DNA of 64,000 nt, taken from NCBI GenBank assembly GCA_963971425.1, contig OZ020517.1, positions 9,054,501 to 9,118,500 of the forward strand. The letters run 5' to 3'. The notes under the pieces were generated by a model. It did not search any database and was not told the DNA's origin. It saw only the letters and a program-made list of their open reading frames with translations. The position numbers and the translations under genes were made by a program. This DNA is from Bryoerythrophyllum caledonicum (lineage: Eukaryota > Streptophyta > Bryopsida > Pottiales > Pottiaceae). Below are positions 47,701 through 60,635 of the stretch, one piece after another (position 1 is the first letter of the stretch; each line of letters begins with the position of its first letter).

Positions 47701-50700
47701 AATTCAACTGCCTGGATCTGGACAAACGAACTGAGGTGGTCAGATACCACGAAACATACATCCCACGAGAGAGACATTCAATGTAGTGAAGTGGGGGAAC
47801 AAAAACTACTTGCAATCACAGAAAGAGGTAGAGAATTCAGCTAAGAACCTGGGTGTTGAGACCAGTCAAAGGCTTTCCACGCCCACTCTCAAGATCATAT
47901 AGCAATAACTCATTTGGTGGCTGCATGAGAAAAAAAATCTCATAAACATACCGAAATAGGAACATACAAAACGAATGACAACGCAACATAATTCAATCAA
48001 AGTTTATCAAAGTTAATCAGCGCAGAACACAATTCCATATCCGGGAAAGAGCAGCATCAAAGGGAGCAGCTTAAAAATCGCCATTTCACGTCTTAGTACT
48101 GGATGTGATAAAAGTCCAAAAGATGATGTTTAGGACAAACCTCATTGCAGCTAACAACCAACAGTGGATCGCCACCAGGGTGAAATCTCACATCAAGGAC
48201 TTTTTGAACCCCTTGCTGAAAACAAACACGAAGGTGCTATGAGAGGCTGCGAACTTTCATGTGTGCTCAGGGCCTTTAAACTCTAACTTCAGCTGAAAAA
48301 AGTTCTCTCCTTAAAACATTAAAAAAATAGGTACGAAAGTATAGAATATTCAAATCAAAAGGTTCAAACTCTTGTTAAGTTTCGTCCCTGAAAAATCGTA
48401 CACATGCAATTGTGAATGCCGTTTCATAACATTTTAAGCCAATCTATGCAAATACAACTCAATCTCCAAAACTAGATCTTATAGAAATCAAGGGCTAACA
48501 AAGCTCACATCCATCCGCGAGCCACCCAAAGGATGGGCTACGGCACTACTTGAAGTGTACGCACACCAAGTAGTCCTCCAGGTTGAATACGCTCGCCTTT
48601 GTATCCAATTCATTGGCCCCACTTTTTGGGCTTCAAGAGAATCCCAACCTACAAAAAGGCAATGAGAGTCAGTTTCAACTAGAAAGGTGTCAGAAGTACA
48701 AATACAATAACCTACAACATAAATGTTGATTTAACACTAAACAACTTCTCTCCTCGAAGCCAAAGACACCTACATAGCCTACTACACACAGTACCATTGA
48801 GCATAGTTCGCCAACTCTTTCCACGGTGACCAACTTCTTTAGGCCTGTATGCAATAGACCTTGAATTTGCACCCTGTTCTCGTTCAATCAAAGAATCAAC
48901 CACACTTTGCCTTGCATTTTCCAGCCCTGCAATCAAGTCTTTGTTCAAGTGGACATTACACAGGAGACATTTCTCATGGTACAAACAGACGCTATCCTAC
49001 TAAAAACAAATATACACTTAATTTCAAAACACGTTATCAGCCAGAGAAACACGATTCGTACAGGTTCCAAATTCGAAGTAATACCTGATGACGCCTCGGA
49101 ATAAGCCCATGCTTTGGCGGTATCTGATCCTCCTCGTTTCTTCCTTCCAAACCGAACTCCATTGTTGAGGACATTGGATTCGAAAGAGTGCTTCTTCGAA
49201 TTGGAAACTACCTCTTTCAACTGCATCTCTAGACTTAATATCCTGTAACACATCATAAATCAATCATTTCTCAATGCAATACAATATGTACAGAGAGATG
49301 ATGTCACCAAATTAAAAAAATATTATTAGCAAAAATACGTACCCAACTATGCTCTAACTTAAAAGCAAATCAAAAGCATTTTCTGTGAAAGTACAGACTA
49401 AAGTTTCATAATCTGATGAAGCCTGAATACAACTACAAAAGTTCAAGAAAGTCTTGAGTATAGAATGCTTAAACTAAGATACCTGACCAGTACTCTGAGA
49501 TGTTCCTAGAGCGTGTAACCTCACAGTATTACAGCACAAATAAACAGGGCAAAAGAAGTGTAGAGCCTCAACCAATAAGTTTACACATGCACGATCGGCT
49601 AATAAATCATACAAAGACAATTCAAACATAGTTTCAAACTGGTACTTCATACATAGCCCTTCTAAATATTGACTTCCAAGTTGATTTCGAAGTGAGTCCA
49701 TACAATCCGCTTCTGAAATTACTGCATACTGACTTGAAACATGAAGGCACATATTGCCAATCCGTTGCTTCAAGAATGGTGCTCCTGAAAAACTTTCTGA
49801 AGATATGCCGGTATTATCACATCGAATAAGGATGTGGAAAATAACGCAAAATAAAATCTTGAGCCATAGAGAAGTACAATAACGTATGTCCAAAACGTAA
49901 TTACTCGCATTTTCCAAAAAGTATTTACTCGCATTTCAAACTTACAGTACAGTTCTGAAAACCTACAATTCAAATTTGGTGAGAGTGTCCATTTTTTCAA
50001 ATGGCTCCATAATTGGCTCTCTTTCTTTGTCAGTCTGCCTTGACCGCTTCTCTGGATCGTCTGGGCACTCAAAACACCCAAGCACCATATGAGAGGCTTC
50101 AGGGACAACGACGACAGGTATAGAGCATTTAGTTCAATCAAATGCAGCCCTTCAGTCACTGTGTCCATGGAAAGAAGGTCAATCTCCTAACTAGTTATCT
50201 GCAATCTATTGAAGTGCAATTATTTTAACGATCACATCAATAACTTTCCAAGGATTCCCGACTGTACTGAGATGAAACCACCAGCGGATACCCATCCTAA
50301 CCGAGGCACAGAATGATGGAGATAAGATTCTTGCCTGGAGTATAAAACTCACGTTGTCGCTTAACTCTTGTAGGATAGGGACTAACAGCTTGGCGTTGTT
50401 CAGAACTCATTGTTGTATTAATATCTGTCTGATACCCTAAATACATCCACCAGACTATCAGTCGGTGAGAGAACCCGGATATACCCAATCAGTGCATCAG
50501 ACAAGCTGTGGATGCTTTAATCAGTAAAACAACTGCCACAAATTAAACCGCTCATCAATGCAACAATACACATTATTGAAATAGTACTAGACCTCTGAGT
50601 CCTTCTTGACGTTTAGTTTCTCGCGCCAAATTTCCCTCCACGTTACTGGGTCAAGAACACTCCTCTCATCTGCAAAACACAAGTCAACATCAAGCAAATA

Positions 50701-51776
50701 TCACAATCACGCAATGATTTTCTTTTCACCACTTGAACTCCTCCTTCTCATTACGTTCTCTCGAAACATTCAGCGATCAAGTCAAGATGGTGCTTGACAA
50801 AGAGTATCTGAATTTGGCCATGAAAGAATTAATGCAGAAAAGTTCCCAAGACAGAAATTCTTTGCGAGTATCCCAAAATAAGACCAACTCTATGAACTGA
50901 AGTGATAACGGTCTTACCTTCTCCATTTCCAAATTGAGTGCTTCCAGGTACCACATTCTGGGCTGCTACCTGGTCCTGTTGAAAACGGAAAAGGTCTTGG
51001 TTCCCCTTGTGTGAATTCTCTGCGATGGCTCTGGAGCCGCTTGAAGTTTCCGAGTCGTCAGTAAGACGGGGAGGACGCAGAGGCCGGGACACCCGGTTCT
51101 GAAACCAAAGCCATGCACTTCCAATTATTTCATATATCGTAACAGTCTTCATCCATACACCGTAACAAAACAAACACAATCATAATTTTAAAAATAAAAT
51201 ACTAGAAACAAAAGGTAGAAAAACTGACACGCTGAAGTATGAGAGGAGCTACGAACTATTCTAGGCCCTTCTGCAAGAAAAATAACATCCAGAGAACGTG
51301 GTCTGCAGTTGGAGCAGGACGCATTAAACATGAACCTAAACTCGTGAAGTGTTCACTGGTAGTAGTTCGATAACTTCAGGCTCTTCAAGCATCAGAAGTC
51401 TCAAACTATATTGTGGCCCAAACTTCAAAGAAACAAGGAATACAGTCGGTTGAAAGCACACCTTCTTAGTCTCCACTTTGCTGGTGCTGTACTGGCCAGT
51501 TAACAGTCTCTGATGGCACTTCTGAGCATAGGCAACGAAAACGCCGTTGGTATGGTGCTGCCGGATCTCCGCAGCGTACGCTGGATTACTGTCTAGCCAC
51601 GCAATGACCTCCAACGGCTCCACTAATGTTGTTTGCTGCAACGATTGCAGCCATAACCACACAGGTTTCCACTTCTTAGACACGGGCTTTCCACGGCTGG
51701 GCTCCCCAGAACGATCCCTTCTACGCTTTTTCTTACTGCTACCGAGATACAACGGAGTTGATAGATCACCGTTCAT
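44734..51776 (-). CDS. WD40-repeat protein (multi-exon), middle exons uncertain
   Basis: Clear minus-strand exons: 51776-51462 (MNGDLSTPLYLGSSKKKRRR...), 51098-50918, 50669-50593. Then, in frame with each other, 49242-49085, 48926-48795, 48648-48509, 48215-48141, 47920-47849, 47717-47652, 47507-47393, 47161-47065, 46879-46720, 46526-46478, 46266-46184, 46057-45837, 45712-45626, 45436-45361, 45212-45156 and 44808-44734 (ends TYPLDEE). The C-terminal half has seven or so WD repeats (VQIWDID, VGLFDIR, STFLWDTR, VTMWDP). WDTR fits the WDxR box used by DDB1-CUL4 receptors, so a substrate-receptor role is possible (inference). Between 50593 and 49242 several frames are open and I could not fix the splicing. 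The 5' region is basic and Ser-rich. Exact family not recognised. Confidence 0.7.
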
Positions 51777-52754
51777 CGCAGCTGTCTCTCAAATCCTGGT
51801 CAAACAAAACTCAATCAAGGTCTCTAACCGATAACAAACACCAGAGTATCTCTAAACATAAAAATACTCTCGAAGGCTACCCAAACTATACGTAACTGCT
51901 GCTTTTTCCTCTGAACACATCGACTTCCAAAGACGACTGGAACACAGACCACCTCTAACCGCTCTACAAGGACGAAACGAAACTAGTCAACGGTCCGATT
52001 CCATCAACCTGATCCTGCTCCTAGTAAGCTAAATTCATGCTTCTCCAATAAGCTTGTGGAATCAAAACAAGTACTACAACAAGTACCATTGACGCAAAAA
52101 GCGAAAAAATTTAACTTCAGCCTTACAGGCCTTGTAACTGGACAAAAAAACCTCAAACCTCACAACTGTACAAAGAACCTCAACCTGACAGCTAGAGAAA
52201 GAGCCTTAACCTCATACAAAAAGCTACATCAACACAAGCACCATCCCCTCAGCCGAAAATAAACAAAAAAAACATCAACCTCTGGAGGCACACTCTCTAA
52301 TCCTCGAACGCTTAATTAAACTTCAATTCCAAAAAAATCAGTCCAGGAACGCAAACAATAAAATACAACACACGTACAAACTAATGAAAACCATGTCCTC
52401 CACACGCTAGAAACCTGGCATACAGAAACAACATCCAAATCTGCCATCTGAAATCACGTGATGAGCGCAACTTTCCAATCCAGGTAGAGAATCGAACCTG
52501 AAATGCGTGCGGTTGGTCCAGCCCTAGGAGTAACGCAATTGCGGATGCTCCGCCGGGAATGTGAGGAGAGGAAATGAGGTGATTCGGAGAACAGGAGGAG
52601 CGTGTTAGCGGCGGTGAACGTGAGGAAGAGCGATGGTGAGGAGCTTGATGGCGGCCATGGAAACTGGCTCTGCCTCTCACTCTTCCAAAAACAACTTCAA
52701 GGCGCTTAGCATTTAGAGACGCGCTTTGTATTGCTTAGGTAGCGAGAGAGACGA
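51777..52754. other. 5' flank of the WD40 gene
   Basis: Likely promoter and leader of the minus-strand gene. Frames at 52056-52262 and 52381-52680 are compositional and not recognised. Confidence 0.35.
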
Positions 52755-53010
52755 AGTTCCCCATCGTTCCCTGCGGTTCCCTTCCGTTCTCGGATGTTCC
52801 CTGGTGTTCCCCTCCGTTCCCTTCGGGTTTTTGACTTCGCCGGGGTTCCCGGATGTTCCCGGATGTTCCCCTACGTTCCATCCGGGTTTTTTAGTTCCCC
52901 GGGGTTCCCTATCGTTCCCGGATGTTCCCTGATGTTCCCCTACGTTCCTTCCGGTTTTCTGAGTTCGATTGAGTTCCCTGGAGTTCCTTTGCGTTCCCTT
53001 GCGTTCCCTG
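52755..53010 (+). repeat. Degenerate GTTCCC-rich tandem repeat
   Basis: More than thirty GTTCCC-like words with spacers such as GGAT, CCTAC, CTGGT and CCGGG. Longer repeats of about 80 bp ('ttcccggatgttcccctacgttcc') are visible. Frames across it give Phe/Pro/Gly repeats and are not taken as genes. A weaker version of the same word run is at about 16890-17040. Confidence 0.75.
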
Positions 53011-53479
53011 GAATTTTCTTGGTATCCTTTCAGTTGATTTTTGGTTCATTTAAAATCAATTTTAGTTATTCATCTTCAATGTCTAGTTTCTTTTTCTTTT
53101 TTCTTTTTATCTTATTAGATACTAAGAGAAGGTACTTGATGTACAAGCGTTTAGTTGATGTTGGTCTTGTAAGGTACGGTTTTTTTTAGGAATGTTATAG
53201 TTGTAGAGTTGAGGAATGTAGTTGTTGGAGATGTTTGGAGGAATGATAGAATGTAACATTTTGGGGGGATCATTGTAGGGAATTTATGGTGAAGATATGT
53301 GACATTTGTTGGGACAACTGTGCTAGATAGTTTTTTGAAACAGCTGCAAAGGAGAGATATATATATAAAATATATATTAAAAAATGAATATAGAATGGGA
53401 CATATGGATACAGAATGTGACAGCTGTTTGGAACAACTGCAGAGGATATATATGGATAAAGAATGTGATATATGGATAA

Positions 53480-54070
53480 AGAATGTGACATATGGATTAT
53501 GAATGTGACACATGGATAAAGGATATGACAGGTGTTTAGTACACCTGTTGTCCAGGACCTATGGATAAAGATTATGACAGTTGTTTGGTACAGGTGCAAC
53601 AAATATGAGGATAATGATTGGAATGGAACATGGAATAATTGTCAAAATCTACAAATAAATGATGTGACAGTTGTTTAGTACACCTGTTGCCAAGGAGCTA
53701 TGGATAAAGATTGTGACAGTTGTTTGGTACAACTGCAACAGATATGAGGAGAATGATTGGAATGGAACATGGAATAATTGTCAAGATTTGTAGATAATGA
53801 ACGTGACAGTTGTTTAGTACACATGCTGCCAAGGAGCTATGGATAAAGATTGTGACAGTTGTTTGGTACAGTTGCAACAAATATGAGGATAATGATTGGA
53901 ATGGAACACGGAATAATTGTCAAGATCTATAGATAAAAAATGTGACAGCTGTTTGGTACAGTTGGTGCCAAGGAGCTATGGATAAAGATTGTGATAGTTG
54001 TTTGGTACAGCTGCAACAAAGAAGGATAATGATTGTAACAAGACATGAAATAATTGTCAAGAATCTATGA
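53480..54070 (+). repeat. 139-bp tandem repeat (satellite), about four units
   Basis: The anchor 'atggataaagatt' recurs at 53561, 53700, 53839 and 53978, exactly 139 bp apart. Each unit contains two variants of GTGACAGTTGTTTGGTAC about 70 bp apart, so the unit is a dimer of an older 70-bp repeat. A more decayed upstream part reaches back to about 53400. Confidence 0.9.
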
Positions 54071-54469
54071 TCAAAGGATGTGATGGATATTGGAGACAAC
54101 TGTGGAGACTTTGTGTTGATGAAAAACATGACAATTGTTGGGAAGAGCAGTTAAGAATCCAAAATCAAGGAATGTGACAAGTTCATAGTCATTCCAATTT
54201 ATCACGATATTAGTTGATAATGTTGGAGATGTAGACAATTGATTGATTAAAGTACACAAGTGGGTAACATCATCATTCAACGTCCAATCACTTCAAACTA
54301 TTCTTTTGTTTGATGAGAGGAGATTAGTCCACATCTAATCATTTAAAATAAATCTACACCATATCAACTGGAATTATTCTAAATCAAATCAACTAGGATA
54401 ATTCTACAATAAATCATACAAGACAATTATACTATTGAAATTATTCTACATCTAATAAACTAATTTATT

Positions 54470-54580
54470 CAATAGATTTTTTTTTTGTTTGTGAACCTTA
54501 TATTTCATTGTATTTATGTGAAATTATTTCACATAAATACAATGAAATATAAGGTTTGCATAAAATGAAAAAAATCTATC
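54470..54580. repeat. Perfect hairpin (30-bp arms, 3-nt loop) with longer imperfect stem
   Basis: 54494-54523 and 54527-54556 are perfect inverted repeats around the loop TTA. The pairing continues imperfectly outward (AGATTTTTTT... against ...AAAAAAATCT) to a stem of about 54 bp. The AT-rich palindrome could be a small MITE, a cruciform-prone site or a hairpin RNA source. Confidence 0.9.
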
Positions 54581-56284
54581 GCGCTTGAACTTTTAAATTA
54601 ATTTTTTAATTTTTTAACACAATATTATTTTTAAAGAAAAATTACGTTCAATCAATTAGACTAAAGGTAGTTATTAAATGAGAAAATCATTTTTAAATCA
54701 TTATATCAAATTTCATAATTTCTAACCAATAAAAAAAATATGATTATTCTATCTACTATTACTACTCAAAAACAAAAAGATCATGATCATAATGTCTTTA
54801 ACAATTAGAAACTTGTAATCGCAAAATCAAAATAAGATTAGATGTGTAATATTCATAAATTAAAAAGCTTTCATTTTACACAAGAAAGTGTATTTAAGAA
54901 TATGAATGATGTATCAAGATCAAAAACGTTAAGTAGATTTCAATATCATATTTTGATCTTAGTATTAGAAAAATTGAAAAATAATTGATCATTTTTATTT
55001 AAGAAAGGTGATTTTGCAAGTTTCCTAAATGGGTCAAAGAAGTCAAAAAATTCTTCTAAACTAAATTTTCTAAAATCTCAATAGCATTTTGCAAGTTCAA
55101 ATTAAGTAACCTTTGTTGGTTTATATGATGATTATACAACATTTTATCCCCTTTTATTCTAATAACACAAACATGAAATCTTTTATAAATTGTCAATTTC
55201 TCTTCAATAATAAGTAATCATTCAATATTATTTGAATCTAAGCTTCTATATCTAATTAAACAAAATAGATAGACCAAATTCTAGTCATTATCAATGGTAT
55301 AATTCATAATTTTTCATCTCTTCATTTTAAAAATGATCATCAACCAATGCTTTGCAAACCTAGGTTTAAAAAAGGAACAAAAAATCATTTCATTTACACC
55401 ACCTCTCACAACTAAAGACCATAATTCTTTGTTTTTCTCTTTCAATGGTGTACAAGAAACCTAAATAACATGACATCACTAGATGAAAGGAAGAATTCAT
55501 CTACAAATAAGAGGATGTTCCTTGAAAAATCAAGGGAGGGAAAGGAACAAGCAAATGCCCCACAAATTTGAAAGGAACAATCACCTTAGCTCAATGGTAG
55601 AACATAGAGATATTTAATTCATACCAACCTCTTTCAAAGGCCACAAATCTAGATGAAAAACACGTCTTAATAGATGAAAGAAAATTGTATCTTTAAATGA
55701 ATGGATGAATGGATGAACTACACAATAACCTCAATGAAAAGGCATCAACCCTTTGAGGCCAATAAGCTTTTATAGCTTGTAAGAAACTACAAGTGTTCAA
55801 GATCATGCATAATGACATTAACAAATTGGGTACATTTTAGCATGAAAAATCTATGACCACACTTCACGGAAATCATTGTAGTTCATCGAATCCAGGATGC
55901 TTGCACCAACTTTTGTGGTGATGGTCTCAATAGATGTCCATCTTCCTCCACCTCTATGTCCTTATTTAATGGAGGTGGCTTGTAGCATTTGATGTCGAGA
56001 TTATCATGCCGGAAGGATAAAAAATGGTCAAGTTTTAGGCCTAAAAGGGTTTAGGAGATAATAGGAATGACAAAGAACCTTTTTTTTTTGAAAAGTACAA
56101 ACGCCTTAATATAGAATGAACAAACATATTATTCATGGCAACGTTCTTGAAAGGTCACACAATATCCACCTACAGACCTAGATGAAAAAACATGTGCTAC
56201 TAGACAAGAAGAAAGATGGATGGATAAATAAACTACACAATAATCTCCTTGAAAAAATTACCTGGATTGTTCCAACAAATTGAA
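54581..56284. other. AT-rich stretch without recognised gene
   Basis: No long frame. Around 55585, 'ttagctcaatggtagaac' looks like a tRNA A box, but no tRNA fold follows. Scattered words 'gatgaa' and 'aagaaagatgga' appear, as in 57370-57640. Confidence 0.35.
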
Positions 56285-57227
56285 CCCCTAAATTTCCTTG
56301 ACAAATTCACACCAAAAACACTTCAAAACCGTTAATTTTAGTGCAATGAGTAAGGAAGGAAACAAAAAAATATTATTTCTTGTTACAACCATAGGATCTC
56401 ATTAAACACCTAATAAATGACATACTTATAAATTTTCATCAACTTTGACTCCACGGATTGAAAGTTCATAGAGTTTGAAGTATGAAAATTGGTTCTTTTT
56501 CATCCTTATATTGAGTGGATGAGCAGACTTTGACTTCACTTGGTGTCAAAGTTTTGCACTAGACAAGGTCTTAATTTTATATCATCTTGTTGACCTTGAT
56601 ATTAACTCCTTGGACACCAATTTTAAGAGGTAGAGAAGGGGTGTAGCATATTCAAAAAAACTCTGCAAGGAGTGGAGTTTCAAAATTCACGTTGTATTTT
56701 GTTTGTAAACAAAACATGTTTTAGAATGGTAATCCAAGCGGTCAATACAAAGGTTTACACCACGTCTTGCAATAGAAAAAACAAAAAGTGTAAAAATGAA
56801 GATCTCAACGTTTTATGTGGAAAAGAAGGAGTTTTTTTTGGTTCCTTGGCCGACAAATGTGTGGCAATGTGTGAGAATCTTTGACTTGGGATAAAATGCG
56901 TTTTTCCACTAATGACAATAAATGTTTTTTGACAATACAAAAGGAAATAATGTTACTTGCTAGAATTGAAAATCTCAAATTTACTAGAGTCTCCCAGCAA
57001 AAGTTTTCCAAGTTGCCCAACATGCCCACACTTGACAATTTCTTCTTTAAGATGGCATAACTCTTTTTCTACACGTCCAGTGAAAATAAAAAATTATACT
57101 CCCACGTACCTCTTGTCTTCTTGCATCTCTGTACAAGATTTCAAGAGTTACAAATATCAATTGTATCCATGTGAACGTGCCCGAGATATACAAAGGCCCA
57201 CCTCAAGACTTTTTTTTCATTTAGGGG
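56285..57227 (-). mobile_element. TTAA-type element, inverted copy
   Basis: Begins CCCCTAAATTTCC and ends TTTAGGGG, flanked by TTGA-like remnants of the target (56280-56283 and 57228-57231). 943 bp with all family landmarks in inverse order. Non-coding. Confidence 0.7.
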
Positions 57228-57369
57228 TTGAAATGAACAGACATCCAACCCAACGGTGGAGCGAAGAGACACTTCATTCACGCCAACCTCCTTCAAAGAC
57301 CACAACTCCCAAACAAAAAAAACCCCTACAATCTTGGATGAAAAATACATATGACAAGGTGAGAAAAGT

Positions 57370-57640
57370 CAATGCCACTGGATGAAAAGTAAGTTTCATC
57401 CAACAATAGATCATGAAATGTACTTTCCTATTAATGGATGAAATACCTTTTCCATTTATAGATGAAACATGCTTTTCATTAGTGGATGAAATTTACCTTA
57501 CATCCAAGGATGAAACTTGATTGTCACATGTAGACAAAACTTGCTTTTCTCATTGATGGATGAAAATCACTTTTCAAGAATGGATGGAAATCACTTTTCA
57601 TCTATGCATTAATTTAACTTTTCATCCATGTACTTGCACA
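57370..57640 (+). repeat. Degenerate short tandem repeat (GGATGAAAnnnCTTTTCAT)
   Basis: Seven to eight irregular units of about 30-38 bp, each with GATGAAA and TTTTCAT-like halves that are partly complementary to each other. Confidence 0.55.
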
Positions 57641-57874
57641 CAATAATTCCGTTGAGTGAGCAGGATTGAGAGGAAGAGAGAGAGTGGCCCATCACCATCT
57701 TCATCACCATGAAATGGACCCCAATTAATTCCACATTACTTTACCTACCCACCCATCACACAACTTTGAATAGTCACAGTAACTCATTTTTCAGAAAAGG
57801 TACAGTTTTCTCTGAGTTGGAGATGATGTGATTTTACATCAAACTGTTATTTATTTAATTTAAAAAAAAACTGA

Positions 57875-58210
57875 TATAAGGTATACCCCCATGACCGACA
57901 GATGAAGCAATGTGCATGTAAGGAGATCCCAAACAAAAATAGATTTGTTCTTCCGGTGATAGCCAATAGAATTACAATCTCAACCCAAGTGATTTCACAT
58001 TTTTCTGATGAGATGTGAATTAGTTATGAATTTTCAAAGTGGTCGGCCATGTTTTGCCTATCTCTGCCTCGAGGTACTCCCCATTAGCACCGACCAAAAA
58101 TTAGGGGTCTGGACCAACTTAGTTTGGAGCTAACAAAGAGCGTAATGGGTGGAAATGGAGCGGATATGGGATGGATCGGGAGCAAATATAGAGTGGTAGT
58201 GATAGGAAGG
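57875..58210 (-). repeat. Copy of family E repeat
   Basis: Shares with 17270-17615 (inverse) the blocks 'acccccatgacc', 'atagccaatagaattacaatctcaaccca', 'tgaattagttatgaattttcaaag', 'cattagc.ccgacca' and 'gggtggaaat.g.gcggatatggg'. Confidence 0.65.
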
Positions 58211-59859
58211 TGGCGGTGATCAGTTGGACTACCTTATTTGCTCGTCGTTCCCAATGGGTACTATAAGTTTAGGTAAGAGTCAAAATTGTACAAGTAAATG
58301 CCACGCGTTGCCGCCTCCTACAACGGGTATCACATCATACCCGTAGGGCTTATGTTATATAGAGAGATGAAACTGTAAAGCAAAGGGATTTCGTCCCCTA
58401 GTTACTACAAGATTTCTTTTCCTTCTCCTAAACTCTTCCATTACTTGTAACTTTTGACGTGAGAATGACCTACCGTAAGGTAGAAAAAAATTATGCAATG
58501 TGTAGTGGAAAATGATGTTGTTATTTTGAGTCAAAGTACGTTGACCATGTCCACGCAAGGAAGAAAAACACTATAATGTACCCTTCCAAGTCATGTACCT
58601 TACAATCGGGGCAACCATGGTTTACTAATTTTTTTAAGTGTCGTTATGTAGTACTGAAATTCAAGATCCTACGGTTGAAAATAGTAAAAAGTTGTTTGAA
58701 TTAGTCTCGTAATTTCTCATCATAAATAGGCAGTTTTGGGGTGAAACACATCATGGTCCTTGGTGTCTGCAAAGCATGTGAACATGTCTTGTCATTGATT
58801 CCTTCAATAATTTATCGTGGTAAGAAAATCACTCTTACATTCAAAGACGTGATTAACATGAAAGTGTAATTTGGAGAAATCACAAAATTCTTTTAATTTT
58901 AGTTACTATTTAGAGGAATGTAACTTATTTGTACATAATTAGACGTCAAAGGTAGTACGGGCTTTGAAATTTTTTTGAAGATTAAAATGTGTTAATCCTT
59001 CAATTTCCAAGGCTATGTTTCAACTGTAGCATTTTCAAGTTTTCTACTACAAATATAACCTCTATTTTTTCCATAAACTTTGACGGCACGGATTGCAAGA
59101 CTAATGCATTTGATGAGTGTAAAAAGGTTTTTTTTCTTCAATATGAAGACGTGGTCAACATACTTTGATTCAAGAGAATGAAATTGTTATGACTAGGGGT
59201 AGAGAAAGTAGCCATTTACTTAGGACATTAGTTTTATTTTAATTTTTTTTGTTTTTGGATATGAATTCAAACAATGGAAGGAATTGTTTCGCTTTCTTCT
59301 ACTAGGAGAGAATGATTCCATGAAAAAGTAGAATGAATAGTTCCTATGCGTTTATTGAGTAAAAACAATGAATGATGCCAAGAACTTTCCTTTGTTGCTA
59401 TACGCCTCATAAAAGTGCACTATTCATCTCTACGATTGAACTATTCAAGTTCTATAGTAGTACTATTTTGATTTGTAGTACCCTATCGACCCTACCCGCC
59501 CTCCCCTACCTTTCTCATTGGATTTAGGAAAAACTTGTACCCCCACAAAGCTTTGAGTGATGCCCAACTACAATAGAAATTTCTACATAGTCCAAATCCA
59601 AACACATAGCCACCTGAAAAACCTTCTAGAGTTCCCTAAATGGACTCTTGGGAATTAGAGGTTGATTCAAACAATTTATGTAATTGAATATTATTCTTTG
59701 ACAGACATCGATAGAACCTAATTGATCATTACTAAATTGGCCCCTAAGGAACTACAACTATGTTTGAAAAAAAAAGAACTCCAAACTATCCTTCATAGTG
59801 CCAACATAACATAAAAAACAATGACCTCATTTAACGACCCTTTTATGTCATTTGGGAAC
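58211..59859. other. AT-rich intergenic with distant TTAA-family resemblance
   Basis: Blocks such as 'agatcctacggttgaaaatag' (about 58670) and 'ttttggggtgaaacac' (about 58735) resemble the right part of TTAA-type elements but are too diverged to delimit. No gene seen. Confidence 0.35.
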
Positions 59860-60035
59860 CGTATATACAAGCACATATTTTACTATGTAGAATACAAAAT
59901 TGTATTAAAGTTTACCAAGACTTCTACCTTTGGACTGAAATTTCTAGAACATATATTTTTCATTCGGAGGTCATTTCAATATGTGAACCTTATAATGTTT
60001 AAATATGACATCATACATGTAGAATATTATGGCCA
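59860..60035 (+). repeat. Partial copy of foldback family D
   Basis: Contains 'acatattttactatgtagaatac', 'cattcggaggtcatttcaatatgtgaacctta' and 'catacatgtagaata' in the same order as at 27030 and 17670. Confidence 0.6.
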
Positions 60036-60179
60036 CAAGTAGCACCTTCTAACGTTTAAAAGTTAACAATAGGATCTTGTTATGTACTATTGAATGAACA
60101 CTCTACCATTTAATATATGTAAGTTTTGACCGCACATATTAAAAGATTATAGCATTTAAGAAGAAGAACTCCGGTCCTT

Positions 60180-60265
60180 GGAGGAAGGCCGGAGTGGATA
60201 AAGTGTTTGCTTGTTCCACCACTAAATCCATGTCCACTAGACATAGGTTTAGTAATATGGTACTA
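60180..60265 (+). repeat. SINE-like repeat with tRNA-like A box
   Basis: Reads GGCCGGAGTGGATAAAGTG, then TTCCACCACTAAATCCATGTCC and ACATAGGTTTAGTA. The first block resembles the A box of tRNA-Ser/Leu (GGCCGAGTGGTTAAG). It matches 26885-27000 in inverse. Confidence 0.45.
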
Positions 60266-60635
60266 CTAGCAATTAAGACATGTTCAATGGTCATTTTGCA
60301 CCCTAGTTTTCCAGGGTCATCTCTCTACCTTTTATTGATTAGATGAAATCCTACACAATGCTAAATTGAACTTCTTACCATCACAATCTATATAATGTAA
60401 AGTACTTGTCCAAAAAAATTTAGGTGTACTGAAGGTGTTTAAAATCAAAAAACAATCTTGCAACAAAGATAGAGTCTAAAATCACACAAAATGTGATTTT
60501 TTTTTTGTGATATCAAATCTTAATTCAAATGGTGAACACAAGGATTATATTTTTTTCTTGATGTAGGAAAAAGTTTAAGAAGAAAAGTGCAAAATCTCAA
60601 AATTTTGTGCTTGTTCATGTGAAACAATGATTTAA

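Noticed and set aside
52726..53189. Frames encoding Phe/Pro/Gly/Ser repeats
   Set aside because: Translation of the GTTCCC word repeat; reads similarly in more than one frame.
53151..54280. His/Ile/Tyr-rich minus-strand frames
   Set aside because: Translations of the 139-bp satellite; repeated peptide blocks mirror the DNA repeat.
55575..55650. tRNA-like A box TAGCTCAATGGTAGA
   Set aside because: No acceptor stem, anticodon arm or TTCGANNC-type T loop can be paired around it.
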